Shown: positions 9,303 through 17,991 of the stretch, piece after piece
Layout: the number at the start of each line of letters is the position of its first letter
How positions within the stretch are numbered: the stretch's first letter is position 1
Source of the DNA: Arthrobacter mobilis
GTDB taxonomy: Bacteria > Actinomycetota > Actinomycetes > Actinomycetales > Micrococcaceae
Assembly (NCBI RefSeq): GCF_012395835.1
Contig: NZ_JAAZSQ010000003.1
Location: 1,396 to 65,395 of the forward strand
Length of the DNA stretch: 64,000 bases
Reading direction: 5' to 3'
Program-made: the position numbers and the translations under genes
Notes under the pieces: generated by a model
What the model was told of the DNA's origin: nothing
What the model saw: only the letters and a program-made list of their open reading frames with translations
Database searches by the model: none

Positions 9303-9632
9303 ATGACCGAGGCAAACATCTCACGCACCTCGCTGGAGGACGTCGAGGAAGCCCTCAAGGATGTCATCGACCCGGAACTGGGCGTCAACGTGGTGGACCT
9401 CGGCCTGCTCTACGGGCTGAAGTACGCCGACGACGGCGCGCTGCTGATCGACATGACGCTGACCACCGCCGCCTGCCCGCTCACCGACGTGATCGAGGAG
9501 CAGACCGCCAAGGCGCTGGAGGGCGTGGTGGACGAGTGGCGCCTGAACTGGGTGTGGATGCCGCCGTGGGGGCCGGAGAAGATCACCGACGACGGCCGCG
9601 ACCAGATGCGGGCTCTGGGGTTCAACATCTGA
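9303..9632 (+). CDS. DUF59 metal-sulfur cluster assembly protein (SufT-like)
   Basis: This 109-residue MIP18/DUF59 protein has the family features DPELGVNVVDLGLLYGL and the reactive cysteine in TTAACPLTDVI. Members help mature Fe-S proteins and occur as the last suf gene (Rv1466 in M. tuberculosis). It starts two bases after the sufC stop. A strong hairpin follows its stop, marking the operon end. Confidence 0.92.
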   Translation: MTEANISRTSLEDVEEALKDVIDPELGVNVVDLGLLYGLKYADDGALLIDMTLTTAACPLTDVIEEQTAKALEGVVDEWRLNWVWMPPWGPEKITDDGRDQMRALGFNI

Positions 9633-9644
9633 CGTCACCTGACG

Positions 9645-9684
9645 GCGAAAGGCCGGCTGCCTCCTTCGGCAGCCGGCCTTTCGC
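9645..9684 (+). terminator. Strong terminator after the suf operon
   Basis: A perfect 17-bp stem (left arm GCGAAAGGCCGGCTGCC) encloses a six-base TCCTTC loop, 12 bases past the DUF59 stop. The arms end in CTTTCGC rather than a pure T-run. It separates the suf operon from the membrane protein gene that follows in the same direction. Confidence 0.85.
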
Positions 9685-9721
9685 ATGGGAGCCGGCGGCA
9701 CACGGGGCTAGGATCGTCTGT

Positions 9722-10450
9722 ATGAGCGAACTACCGGTTCAGGCCTCCAGCGCGCGTCCGGCTGCAGGACGCTACAACGAGGTCTTTGTCGCGCAACTGT
9801 TCCATGGGGTGACGGCACTGGCTGCGGTGCTCGGGCTGGTGCTGCAGATCATGGCCATGCTGGAGTCGCCGGCCTACGGCGGCAATCCCGCCCACGCCTG
9901 GTGGAACCTGACCAGCTACTTCAGCGTACAGGCCGGGGTGCTGGTCTTCATCATCTCGCTGACCCTCTTCATGGAGTCTGCCAAGGCCGGAGGGACCGCG
10001 TGGCGCGCCGTGCGCGTCATGACCCTGGTGTCCGCTGCCCTGGTGCTCCTGCTGCAGTTCACCCCGTACCGGGGCCTGGCCGAATTCACCGGGCTGAACG
10101 CTTCCAGCGTCTGGGGCGACCGGATGCTGCACTACGTGGCGCCCATCCTGGTGGTGGCCTGCTGGCTGATCTTCGGCCCGCGGCCCCGGATCGCGGCCCG
10201 CACGGTGCTTTGGAGCCTGGTCTTTCCTGTCTTCTGGCTGCTCTGGACCCTCATCCGCGGCGCGGCGACGGGCTGGTACCCCTATGCCCCCGTGGACGCC
10301 GGCACGGCCGGCACGGTGCCGGTGCTGGCTGCCGGCGTCTTCCTTCTGCTCGGCTGGCTGGGCACCGCGTTCCTGTACCTGCTCCTGGACCGGCGGATGG
10401 GACGCGAGCCGGACGGCTTCCTGCCTGGCTTCGGCTCCCGGGCCCGCTAG
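9722..10450 (+). CDS. Pr6Pr family integral membrane protein
   Basis: This protein of about 242 residues has six predicted hydrophobic helices. It shows the pattern WWNLTSYFSVQAGVL ... HYVAPILVV ... WLLWTLIRGAATGWYPY seen in the Pr6Pr/FAR-17a-like membrane family. No enzymatic function is established for the bacterial members. The ATG at 9722 is chosen because upstream in-frame sequence overlaps the suf genes and terminator. Its stop overlaps the stop of the convergent metallopeptidase gene by four bases, leaving no room for a terminator between them. Confidence 0.75.
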   Translation: MSELPVQASSARPAAGRYNEVFVAQLFHGVTALAAVLGLVLQIMAMLESPAYGGNPAHAWWNLTSYFSVQAGVLVFIISLTLFMESAKAGGTAWRAVRVMTLVSAALVLLLQFTPYRGLAEFTGLNASSVWGDRMLHYVAPILVVACWLIFGPRPRIAARTVLWSLVFPVFWLLWTLIRGAATGWYPYAPVDAGTAGTVPVLAAGVFLLLGWLGTAFLYLLLDRRMGREPDGFLPGFGSRAR

Positions 10451-11349
10451 GGGTTGTCCAGGTCCCGGGCATTGAACGTGTCGCACTGGGCAGGGTCCCC
10501 GGTGTTGTAGCCGTGGACGAACCACGCCTGACGCTGTTCGCTGCTGCCGTGGGTGAAGGTGTGCGGGTTGACGTAGCCCCTGCTGGCCTGCTGGATCCGG
10601 TCATCGCCCACCGCCGCGGCGGCCGACAGTGCCACCTGCAGGTCCCGCTCGGTGAAGGGCTTCATAAAGGGCTCGCCGGTGGCCGGGTCCACCTGTTCGG
10701 TGGCGTTGGCGGCCCAGACGCCTGCATAGCAGTCCGCCTGGAGTTCCACCCGGACCGCACCGGAGGCTGCGCCCTGCGGATCCTGCTGCGAGTACTCAAG
10801 GGCGCCGGTCAGGTTCTGGATGTGGTGGCCGAACTCGTGGGCCACCACATATTCCTCCGCCAGTGGGCCTTCGGCGGCACCCAGCTGGCCGGTGAGCTGG
10901 TCGAAGAAGCCGGTGTCGAAGTAGGCCGTCCGGTCCACCGGGCAGTAGAACGGCCCCACGGCGCTGGAGGCCTGGCCGCAGCCGGTGCTGACCCCGCCCT
11001 CGAACAGCACCGTCCTGGGCAGCGGATACTGCATGTTGTACTTGGGCAGTTCGGCGGCCCAAAAACGGTTGAGGCTGTTCACCGTGGCGACAATGCGGCA
11101 GTCGCGCCGTTCATTGGCGTCCGCGCCGGTCCGGCATTCCTCGGTGATGCTGCCGGCGCCGCCGGCCTGCTGCTGGGTTGACTGCTCGGTTCCCAGACCG
11201 AGGCCCTGCAGCAGCTGCGGGGGAATGCCGAGCAGGCTGGCGATGAGCAGGACCAGGCTGCCGCCGCCCACGGCGATCTTCGTGCCCATCCCGCCCCGCA
11301 GATCGGACACCTGCGAGGTGTCCAGCCCGGACCCTTCGTTGAAGCTCAT
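10447..11349 (-). CDS. Neutral zinc metallopeptidase (YpfJ family)
   Basis: This 300-residue protein begins with a cytoplasmic stretch and one transmembrane helix at about residues 25-45, then an extracytoplasmic catalytic domain. The gluzincin-like motif HEFGHHIQ and the downstream ELQADCYAGVWA supply the zinc ligands and the conserved cysteine. Paired cysteines (TGCGQ, YCPVD, EECR, RDCR) suggest disulfides outside the membrane. Physiological substrates of the family are unknown. A shorter relative is at 31.9 kb in this window. Confidence 0.88.
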   Translation of the reverse strand: MSFNEGSGLDTSQVSDLRGGMGTKIAVGGGSLVLLIASLLGIPPQLLQGLGLGTEQSTQQQAGGAGSITEECRTGADANERRDCRIVATVNSLNRFWAAELPKYNMQYPLPRTVLFEGGVSTGCGQASSAVGPFYCPVDRTAYFDTGFFDQLTGQLGAAEGPLAEEYVVAHEFGHHIQNLTGALEYSQQDPQGAASGAVRVELQADCYAGVWAANATEQVDPATGEPFMKPFTERDLQVALSAAAAVGDDRIQQASRGYVNPHTFTHGSSEQRQAWFVHGYNTGDPAQCDTFNARDLDNP

Positions 11350-11541
11350 GGTGCCAGAATAGCCCTCCGGGCCGGCCACGCTACCGTGCGGGCGCTCCGG
11401 CGTCCCGACCGGCACGGGGCTTTGGGCAGTACCGGGACCGGTGCCACCGCCGCCGAACGTAGAATGGACACCGGTCCGGTGTGTCCGCGCCGGCCCCGGT
11501 ACGGACGATCCCGGTCCGGAGAATGTCGGAGGAAGCCGCAG

Positions 11542-12990
11542 ATGCCCTTTGTGGACCGGATGGTGGACTGGGCCGCCCGTGACCCGGATCGTGACGCCGT
11601 CGTCATCGACGGGCAGCGGCTCAGCTATGCCGAACTCTGCCGGCGGGCGGCACGGCTGCCTCTGCCGGAGCCGGCCGGTGGACCGCGGCAGCTGGTCGCG
11701 CTGGACCTGGGCAGCACCATCGACTTCGTCGTGGCGTTCACCGCCGTCGTGGGCCGCGGTCTGGTTGCCGCCGTGCTGGATCCTGCCTGGCCGCCGGCAG
11801 TGCGCTCGGCCGCACTGGAGCAACTGCGGCCCGGCACCGTGATCACGACTGCCGGGCCGGCCGGAGCGGAAATGACTCCCGGCACGCCGGCAGCGCTGGC
11901 CGACGGCGACCCCGGGCGGGAGTTCTACTGCGGATTCACCTCCGGCACGACCAGGACACCCAAAGCCTTTGTGCGGACGGTGGGCTCCTGGCAGCGATCG
12001 CTGGAACGCAGCACCGCCTGGTTCGGGACGGCAGCGGGGGACCGTGTGCTGGTTCCCGGCCCGCTCTCCGCCAGCCTGAGCCTGTACGCGCTGGCCGAAT
12101 GCCTTTATGCAGGGGCCACGTTCCACGGCCAGACAACGCCGGATACCGCCGCGGCCCTTGACCTGCTGTCCGGCGAGGCACTGACCCAGCTGGTTGCCGT
12201 GCCGAGCCAGCTGCGCATGCTGGGGCGCCGGGCCAGGTCCCCCTGGCGGTCCCTGCGGAGCATTGTTTCCGGCGGGGCGAAGCTGGGCGGGGAGGAAGCG
12301 GCGGCCTTGCGGCGGCTGGCCCCGCGCGCGGCGGTGCACGAGTACTACGGGGCCTCCGAACTCGGGTTCGTGGCGGCCAGGCTTGCCGGCCCCGGGGCCG
12401 GACCGCATTTGGTGGGCCGGCCGTTCCCCGGTGTCGAGCTGCGGATCGGCCCTCCGGACGACGGCGCTGCCGCCCCGGGCGCCGAACCCGGGACCGGCGA
12501 TCCCGGGCCGGGCACCATCTGGGTGCGCAGCGACATGGTCTGCCTGGGTTACCTTGCCGGGGACGACGGACTGTCCTTCCGGCGGCAGGGGCAGTGGGCC
12601 ACGGTAGGGGACTACGGCTGGCTGGACGCCTCCGGGCAGCTGCACGTGGCCGGGCGGTCTGCGGACATGATCGTCACCGGCGGCTTCAATGTCTATCCGC
12701 ATGAAGTCGAGGAAGTGCTGCGTTCGGCTGGCTGCGACGCCGTTGTCGTCGGCCTGCCGGACGGGCTGCGGGGCCGGTGCGTGGCGGCAGTGATCCGCAG
12801 CGACGGGCCGCCGGCGTTCACGGCCGGAACGCTGCGCCGGCTCTGCGGCGCCGGGCTGGCCCCGTTCAAGGTGCCGCGGCGCTTCTACTGGGTCCGGGAG
12901 TGGGCTCGGGGTCCGGGCGGCAAGACGTCGCGGCCGGCCCTGGTCCGCGCGATCGAGGCAGGGGATGCCGATGTCCACGTTCTTGGCTAG
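11542..12990 (+). CDS. AMP-dependent acyl-CoA ligase next to the biotin transporter
   Basis: This ANL-superfamily adenylating enzyme of about 482 residues has a variant P-loop (FTSGTTRTPKAF), the A5 motif YGASELGF, the hinge region GDYGWLD, and the C-terminal catalytic lysine in GGKTSR. A FNVYPHEVEEVLRSAG segment marks the mobile C-domain. It activates a carboxylic acid as its CoA thioester; the substrate is not evident. It is translationally coupled to the thiolase gene, which overlaps its 3' end by 26 bases. The bioY-bioM-bioN operon converges from the other side. In Bacillus subtilis the similar pair yhfT-yhfS sits with bioY, which suggests biotin or pimelate-related work. The ATG at 11542 has a GGAGGAAG ribosome site. 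Confidence 0.85.
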   Translation: MPFVDRMVDWAARDPDRDAVVIDGQRLSYAELCRRAARLPLPEPAGGPRQLVALDLGSTIDFVVAFTAVVGRGLVAAVLDPAWPPAVRSAALEQLRPGTVITTAGPAGAEMTPGTPAALADGDPGREFYCGFTSGTTRTPKAFVRTVGSWQRSLERSTAWFGTAAGDRVLVPGPLSASLSLYALAECLYAGATFHGQTTPDTAAALDLLSGEALTQLVAVPSQLRMLGRRARSPWRSLRSIVSGGAKLGGEEAAALRRLAPRAAVHEYYGASELGFVAARLAGPGAGPHLVGRPFPGVELRIGPPDDGAAAPGAEPGTGDPGPGTIWVRSDMVCLGYLAGDDGLSFRRQGQWATVGDYGWLDASGQLHVAGRSADMIVTGGFNVYPHEVEEVLRSAGCDAVVVGLPDGLRGRCVAAVIRSDGPPAFTAGTLRRLCGAGLAPFKVPRRFYWVREWARGPGGKTSRPALVRAIEAGDADVHVLG

Positions 12991-14155
12991 CCCGGATCCG
13001 CACCGGGACCCGGTGATCGTGCTGGGCCGGCGCAGCGCCTTCGGCCGGCTGAACGGCATGTGGCGGGGCACGGCCGCGGCGGGGCTGCTCGCTCCGGTGC
13101 TCTCCGCGGTGGTGCGGGACGCCGGGCTGCCGGCGGGGCAGATCGACGACGTCGTGATCGGCAATGCCGTGGGTGGCGGCGGCAACCTCGCGCGGCTGGC
13201 GCTGCTGGAGGCAGGCCTGCCGGACTCGGTGCCGGGGGTGACCGTCGACCGGCAGTGCGGTTCCGGACTTGATGCCATCGTGCTGGCCTGCCGGCTGGTG
13301 GCTTCGGGCGCGGGGCAGCTGTACCTGGCTGGCGGGGTCGAAAGCTGCAGCACCGCGCCGCTGCGCGCCCACCGCCTGAGTTCGGCACCCGGTGCCCCGG
13401 ACTTCTACGCCAGGTCACGGTTCTCGCCGGAGGCCATCGGGGATCCGGACATGGGGGTGGCGGCCGAAGCCGTGGCAGCACGGTGGGACGTCAGCCGGGC
13501 TGACCAGGACACGTTCGCCCTGGCCAGCCACCGGCGGGCCGCGGCGGCCGCCGCGGCGGGAGTGTTCGCGGAGGAGATTGTTCCCGCCGCCGGTATTGCC
13601 GGCAGCGCCGCGGACGAGGGCCCGCGCGGGAACCTCGGGCCGGAGCTGCTGCGCAGGTTTCCGGCGGCCTTCGTGCCGTCGGGGACGGTGACTGCCGGCA
13701 ATTCCTGCGCGGATGCGGACGGAGCGGCGGTGGTGCTGGTGGCCAGCCGGGCCGCCGCCGCACGGCTCGGCTTCGGCGCCGGCCTGGGCTTCCTGGCCGC
13801 CGGCACCGCCGGGACGGATCCGAATTTTCCCGGTATCGGAGGCGGGCGTGCGGGGGCCCGGCTGCTGGCCGGGCACGGACTCCGCGGGGCCGATCTGGAC
13901 CGGGTGGAATTCAACGAAGCCTTCGCCGCCCAGGCCCTTGCCTCGCTGCGGATGCTTGGTGTCGATCCGGAGCGGGCCAACCTCCAGGGCGGGGCGCTGG
14001 CGTTCGGGCATCCGTACGGAGCTTCCGGGGCTTTCCTGGTGCTGCGCCTGCTTCAGCAGTGCCGCGGCCGGGACGGCGGCATCTCGCTGGCGGCGGCCAG
14101 CATCGCCGGCGGGATGGGGACCGCGGCGCTGTTCGGCTGGACGGACTGCGCCTAG
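12965..14155 (+). CDS. Thiolase-family protein with Cys-to-Ser change
   Basis: This is a thiolase fold of about 396 residues. The nucleophile Cys98 is present (DRQCGSG), as are NEAF (317-320) and GHP (348-350). The second catalytic cysteine of the usual CxGGGxG motif is replaced by Ser379 (AASIAGGMG, codon AGC at 14099-14101). That cysteine normally acts as acid/base in the Claisen step, so the enzyme may be slow, do only acyl transfer or hydrolysis, or bind an unusual acyl chain. The start could be the ATG at 12965 or 12971. The stop overlaps that of bioN tail to tail. Pairing with an acyl-CoA ligase beside bioYMN parallels Bacillus yhfS. Confidence 0.85.
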   Translation: MPMSTFLASPDPHRDPVIVLGRRSAFGRLNGMWRGTAAAGLLAPVLSAVVRDAGLPAGQIDDVVIGNAVGGGGNLARLALLEAGLPDSVPGVTVDRQCGSGLDAIVLACRLVASGAGQLYLAGGVESCSTAPLRAHRLSSAPGAPDFYARSRFSPEAIGDPDMGVAAEAVAARWDVSRADQDTFALASHRRAAAAAAAGVFAEEIVPAAGIAGSAADEGPRGNLGPELLRRFPAAFVPSGTVTAGNSCADADGAAVVLVASRAAAARLGFGAGLGFLAAGTAGTDPNFPGIGGGRAGARLLAGHGLRGADLDRVEFNEAFAAQALASLRMLGVDPERANLQGGALAFGHPYGASGAFLVLRLLQQCRGRDGGISLAAASIAGGMGTAALFGWTDCA

Positions 14156-14799
14156 CCCTTCTCCGCCTGCTGGCCGCCGTCGTCCTTGTCGCCCAGCCCG
14201 CGGGCGGCCAGCGCATCGCCGGTCTGCCGCGCATAGGCCACCGTGCCAATCAGCGCCGGCATGACCAGGGCGCGCGGATTCCGCTCCAGGCCCCGGGCCT
14301 TGGCCGCTTCCCGGACGTCGGCAAACGAGCCGACCAGGAACGGAATGCTGCGCAGCATCAGTCCGATGGCCAGGGCAAAGCGCTCCGGATCGGCGCCAAA
14401 GCGCTGCAGCGGCCGGACGGCGGCCACCAGCGCGTCCAGCAGGCATTGCACCGGTGTGGTGGCCAGCAGGATATTGGCCGCGTAGACGCAGGCCAGCAGC
14501 CCGGCGAGGATCTGCCAGGCGGATCCGGGGCCGTGCTGCCACCAATGGTAGGCGGCCAGGACCAGCAGGAACAGCCACATTGGCTTCAGCGGGGAGAGCA
14601 GTCGCCGCCAGCCCGCGCCCGCAGCGAAGTGCAGGATCAACACCGCCAGCAGCAGCAGCGTGCGCGGCAGCATGCCCTGGACGGCCAGGGATACCGTGCC
14701 CAGGCCCAGCAGCAGGGGCAGCTTGGTCCGCAGGGGCATGCGGTGCAGCGGGGAGGATCCCGGGCGGTAGCTGCCCACCAGATGCGCGTGGCCCCTCAC
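14152..14799 (-). CDS. bioN: Biotin ECF transporter transmembrane protein (EcfT/CbiQ type)
   Basis: This 215-residue membrane protein has several hydrophobic helices and the two coupling motifs near the C-terminus (EAAKARGLERNP, and GDALAARGLG in the A-R-G pattern) that contact the ATPase in energy-coupling factor transporters. It lies downstream of bioM and bioY in overlapping minus-strand order, completing a dedicated BioMNY biotin importer. Confidence 0.88.
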   Translation of the reverse strand: MRGHAHLVGSYRPGSSPLHRMPLRTKLPLLLGLGTVSLAVQGMLPRTLLLLAVLILHFAAGAGWRRLLSPLKPMWLFLLVLAAYHWWQHGPGSAWQILAGLLACVYAANILLATTPVQCLLDALVAAVRPLQRFGADPERFALAIGLMLRSIPFLVGSFADVREAAKARGLERNPRALVMPALIGTVAYARQTGDALAARGLGDKDDGGQQAEKG

Positions 14800-15608
14800 G
14801 GCACGCCGTTCCCGGAGGGTGAACGGTGCCCCGGGCCCTGCTGCAGGGTCCGCGGCCAGGCTGCGTCATCGGCACACAGCCGGCGGTAGAAGGAGACTGC
14901 CCCGGCCGCGTCGCCGTCGAAGACGGCCTGCCCGCCGTGGATGACCAGGGCCCGGTCGAACCCGGCAGCAAAGTCCAGGTCGTGGGTGGCCATGATCAGC
15001 TGCTGGTCCAGGGTCTCGAAGACCCGGTGCAGCAGCTTCGTGTTGCGCAGGTCCAGCAGGGTGGAGGGCTCGTCCAGGACCAGGACGGCGGGGTTGACGG
15101 CCAGGACGGTGGCCAGCGCGGCCAGTTGGCGTTCCCCGCCCGAAAGTTCGTAGATGCTGTTGTCCGCCAGATGCGCCAGGCCATAGGCGGCCAGGATCTG
15201 CTCCGCCGCCCGGCGCCGGTCGGCGCCGCGGCGGTGGATCCGGCGCAGCGAGAGCTCGAGGTCTTCCCGCGGGGTCGGCATGACCAGCTGCGAGAGCGGA
15301 TCCGTGAAGACGAACCCGACCTGCCGCCTCACCCGGCCGCCGTCCACCGAAGGGTCCAGGCCGTTGACCCGGACCTGACCGGCACTCGGCCGGACCAGAC
15401 CGTTGACCAGGCGCAGCAAGGTGGATTTTCCGGAACCGTTGCCGCCGATCACGGCCACGCGCCGTTCGGTCAGCTCGACACTGATGCCCCGCAGAATGGC
15501 CCGTGTCCCTGCCGGCGCACCGCTGTCCCGCCCCGGGGCAGCGTCGGCGGCCGGCACGCTGACGCTGACATTGCTGAAGCTGACCCGGCCGGCCGCAGAG
15601 GAGCTCAC
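14796..15608 (-). CDS. bioM: Biotin ECF transporter ATP-binding protein
   Basis: The 270-residue ATPase carries Walker A (GGNGSGKST), the signature LSGGERQLAAL, Walker B (LVLDEPSTLLD) and MATHDLDF. The Q-loop neighbourhood (VFTDPLSQLVMPT) fits CbiO/BioM family ATPases. Start and stop overlap bioY and bioN by four bases each. A C-terminal tail of about 25 residues after the ABC domain is proline- and glycine-rich. Confidence 0.9.
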   Translation of the reverse strand: MSSSAAGRVSFSNVSVSVPAADAAPGRDSGAPAGTRAILRGISVELTERRVAVIGGNGSGKSTLLRLVNGLVRPSAGQVRVNGLDPSVDGGRVRRQVGFVFTDPLSQLVMPTPREDLELSLRRIHRRGADRRRAAEQILAAYGLAHLADNSIYELSGGERQLAALATVLAVNPAVLVLDEPSTLLDLRNTKLLHRVFETLDQQLIMATHDLDFAAGFDRALVIHGGQAVFDGDAAGAVSFYRRLCADDAAWPRTLQQGPGHRSPSGNGVP

Positions 15609-16237
15609 CGGACGCGGCGCACCAGCACATCCGGGAAGGCCCGGTGGATGCTGGCCGCCACCAGCACCGCCAGCAGGTTCTTCAGGATGTCGCCGGGGAT
15701 GAACGGCAGGTCGGCGGCCAGCGCCGCCGGAAGCGCCAGCTGGCCGTTGACCATCATGCCGCAGATGCCCAGGGCATGGGTGGTGAGCAGGCCGGCGAAC
15801 GTCGCGGCGAAGAGCCAGAGTCCGCGGTGCCTCAGGCCCCGGCGCAGGATCAGGTGCGCCAGGAACCCGATGACGGCGGCCGCCAGCGGGAAGGACAGGA
15901 TGTAGCCGGCCGAGCCGCCGGCCAGCACGCCCAGGCCGCCGCGGAAGGCGCTGAAGATCGGCAGTCCCGCCAGTCCGACCAGAACGTAGAGGCCGACGGC
16001 GGCGCCGGCACGGCGCGCTCCGAGCACGAGTCCGGTCAGCGTGACCACGGTGGTCTGGATGGTGACCGGCACGCCCAGGATGTTGCCCGCGGGGATTGGC
16101 GGGACCACGGCCGAAGCGGCCATCAGGGCGGCGAAGACGGCGACCAGGGAGAGGTCGCGGCTGGTCCAGCCGGCACGCGGGCGGCGGGGGGCGGGCTGTA
16201 CAGCCGGCGCAGAAACAGATTTCTCGGGCGAATCCAT
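15605..16237 (-). CDS. bioY: Biotin transporter substrate-binding subunit BioY
   Basis: BioY is the S-component that binds biotin in the membrane. The protein of about 210 residues has six hydrophobic segments and the family patterns PVTIQTTVVTLTGLVLG, GLAGLPIFSAFRGGLGVLAGGSAGYILSFPLAA and FIPGDILKNLLAV. The ATG at 16237 begins a conserved-length protein with a 40-residue polar N-tail. Longer frames to 16342 run into the region upstream of the ABC-F gene. No ribosome site is obvious. It heads the bioY-bioM-bioN operon. Confidence 0.92.
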   Translation of the reverse strand: MDSPEKSVSAPAVQPAPRRPRAGWTSRDLSLVAVFAALMAASAVVPPIPAGNILGVPVTIQTTVVTLTGLVLGARRAGAAVGLYVLVGLAGLPIFSAFRGGLGVLAGGSAGYILSFPLAAAVIGFLAHLILRRGLRHRGLWLFAATFAGLLTTHALGICGMMVNGQLALPAALAADLPFIPGDILKNLLAVLVAASIHRAFPDVLVRRVR

Positions 16238-16367
16238 GCTACCGAGGATAGTGGCGACAGGCAGCCGAGAGCGCATCGCCGTCGTGCTCCGGTAATATAG
16301 AGAGGCTGCGCTTAACTGCAGCCTTCCACTGAATCCCCGCATCTGCCCTGTGAAAGGCGCCCCTTAA

Positions 16368-17966
16368 GTGATTTCCGTAGCTGACCTTGAACTGCGCGCC
16401 GGCGCACGGCTGCTCATGGAAGCGGTGAACTTCCGTGTGGACAAGGGGGACAAAATCGGGCTGGTGGGCCGCAACGGTGCCGGCAAGACCACGCTGACCA
16501 AGGTCTTGGCCGGCGACGCACTGCCCGCGGCGGGAGAGGTGCTCCGCAGCGGCCGGATCGGCTACCTGCCGCAGGACCCGCGCACCCCCGACATGGACCA
16601 GCTGGCCCGGGACCGGATCCTCTCGGCCCGCGGTCTCGACGTCGTCGCCGGCAAGCTGCGCAAGGCGCAGCTCGAGATGGCCAGCGACGATCCGGAGGTC
16701 CACGCCAAGGCGATGCGCCGCTACGACCGGCTGGAGGCCGAGTTCCTCGCCGGCGGCGGTTATGCCGCAGAGGCGGAAGCCGCTGCCATTTCCTCCAACC
16801 TGGCCCTGCCCGACCGGATCCTGAACCAGCCGCTGAAGACCCTCTCCGGCGGCCAGCGCCGGCGTGTGGAACTGGCCCGCATCCTGTACTCCGGCGCGGA
16901 CACGATGCTGCTGGACGAGCCCACCAACCACCTGGACGCGGACTCGATCAGCTGGCTGCGGGACTTCCTGCAGAACCACAGCGGCGGACTGATCGTGATT
17001 AGCCACGACACCGGCCTGCTGGAAGCCACGGTCAACAAGGTCTTCCATCTGGATGCCAACCGCGCGGTGGTGGATATCTACAACATGAACTGGAAGCGTT
17101 ACCTGCTCCAGCGCGAGACGGACGAGCGCGCCCGCCGGCGCGAGCGGGCCAACGCGGAAAAGAAGGCCCAGGTACTGCTGGACCAGGCGAACAAGATGCG
17201 TGCCAAGGCCACCAAGGCCGTGGCCGCGCAGAACATGGCCAAGCGTGCCGAGCGCCTGCTCAGCGGACTGGAGTCGGTGCGGGCGCAGGACAAGGTGGCC
17301 GCGCTGCGCTTCCCGGAACCGGCCCCGTGCGGCAGGACCCCGATGACAGCCTCCGGACTGAGCAAGTCCTACGGGTCGCTGGAGATTTTCACGGACGTGG
17401 ACCTGGCCATCGACAGGGGGTCGCGCGTGGTGGTCCTGGGGCTCAACGGCGCGGGCAAGACCACGCTGCTGCGGATGCTGGCCGGCGTGGACCAGCCGGA
17501 CACCGGGGAAGTGGTGGCCGGCCACGGGCTGAAGGTCGGCTACTACGCCCAGGAGCACGAGACGCTGGACACCGGGCGCACGGTGCTGGAAAACATGCGC
17601 ACCGCCGCCCCGGACCTGGCCGATACCGAGGTGCGCAACATCCTCGGGTCCTTCCTCTTCTCCGGCGACGACGTGGACAAGCCCGCCGGTGTGCTCTCCG
17701 GCGGGGAGAAGACCCGTCTGGCGCTGGCCACCATCGTCGCCTCCTCGGCCAATGTGCTGCTGCTGGACGAGCCGACGAACAACCTGGACCCGGCCAGCCG
17801 CGCCGAAATCCTGGGTGCGCTGAGCAAGTACAGCGGCGCGGTGGTGATGGTCAGCCACGATGAGGGCGCCGTGCAGGCGCTGAATCCGGAGCGGGTGGTG
17901 CTGCTGCCGGACGGCGTCGAGGACCTGTGGAACGAGGATTACCTGGACCTGGTCACCCTCGCCTGA
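16368..17966 (+). CDS. ABC-F family ATP-binding protein
   Basis: This is a soluble protein of 532 residues with two ABC domains and no membrane segments. Domain 1 has GRNGAGKTT, LSGGQRRR and LLDEPTNHLD. Domain 2 has GLNGAGKTT, LSGGEKTR and LLDEPTNNLD. They are joined by a charged linker (residues about 240-310) with the P-site tRNA-interacting character of translational ABC-F factors. Mycobacteria carry a similar gene near their suf locus (Rv1473). A housekeeping ribosome-associated role is more likely than drug resistance. The start is GTG at 16368. Confidence 0.9.
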   Translation: MISVADLELRAGARLLMEAVNFRVDKGDKIGLVGRNGAGKTTLTKVLAGDALPAAGEVLRSGRIGYLPQDPRTPDMDQLARDRILSARGLDVVAGKLRKAQLEMASDDPEVHAKAMRRYDRLEAEFLAGGGYAAEAEAAAISSNLALPDRILNQPLKTLSGGQRRRVELARILYSGADTMLLDEPTNHLDADSISWLRDFLQNHSGGLIVISHDTGLLEATVNKVFHLDANRAVVDIYNMNWKRYLLQRETDERARRRERANAEKKAQVLLDQANKMRAKATKAVAAQNMAKRAERLLSGLESVRAQDKVAALRFPEPAPCGRTPMTASGLSKSYGSLEIFTDVDLAIDRGSRVVVLGLNGAGKTTLLRMLAGVDQPDTGEVVAGHGLKVGYYAQEHETLDTGRTVLENMRTAAPDLADTEVRNILGSFLFSGDDVDKPAGVLSGGEKTRLALATIVASSANVLLLDEPTNNLDPASRAEILGALSKYSGAVVMVSHDEGAVQALNPERVVLLPDGVEDLWNEDYLDLVTLA

Positions 17967-17991
17967 CCGTTAGCTTCTTCGCAGCCTCCTT

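Noticed and set aside
11350-13353. Very long minus-strand open frame continuing upstream of the YpfJ-type peptidase, opposite the acyl-CoA ligase gene
   Set aside because: It lies antisense to a motif-rich enzyme, is Pro/Arg/Gly-rich without any family feature, and arises from the lack of stop codons at high GC. The real peptidase starts at 11349.
16238-16367. Biotin-responsive operator between bioY and the ABC-F gene
   Set aside because: I looked for a BioQ-type or BirA-type palindrome and found none convincing. Only a TAATAT-like AT-rich stretch near 16292 stands out.
16368-17966. Macrolide resistance ABC-F
   Set aside because: It has no adjacent resistance context, and a housekeeping ABC-F occurs at a comparable place in mycobacteria.
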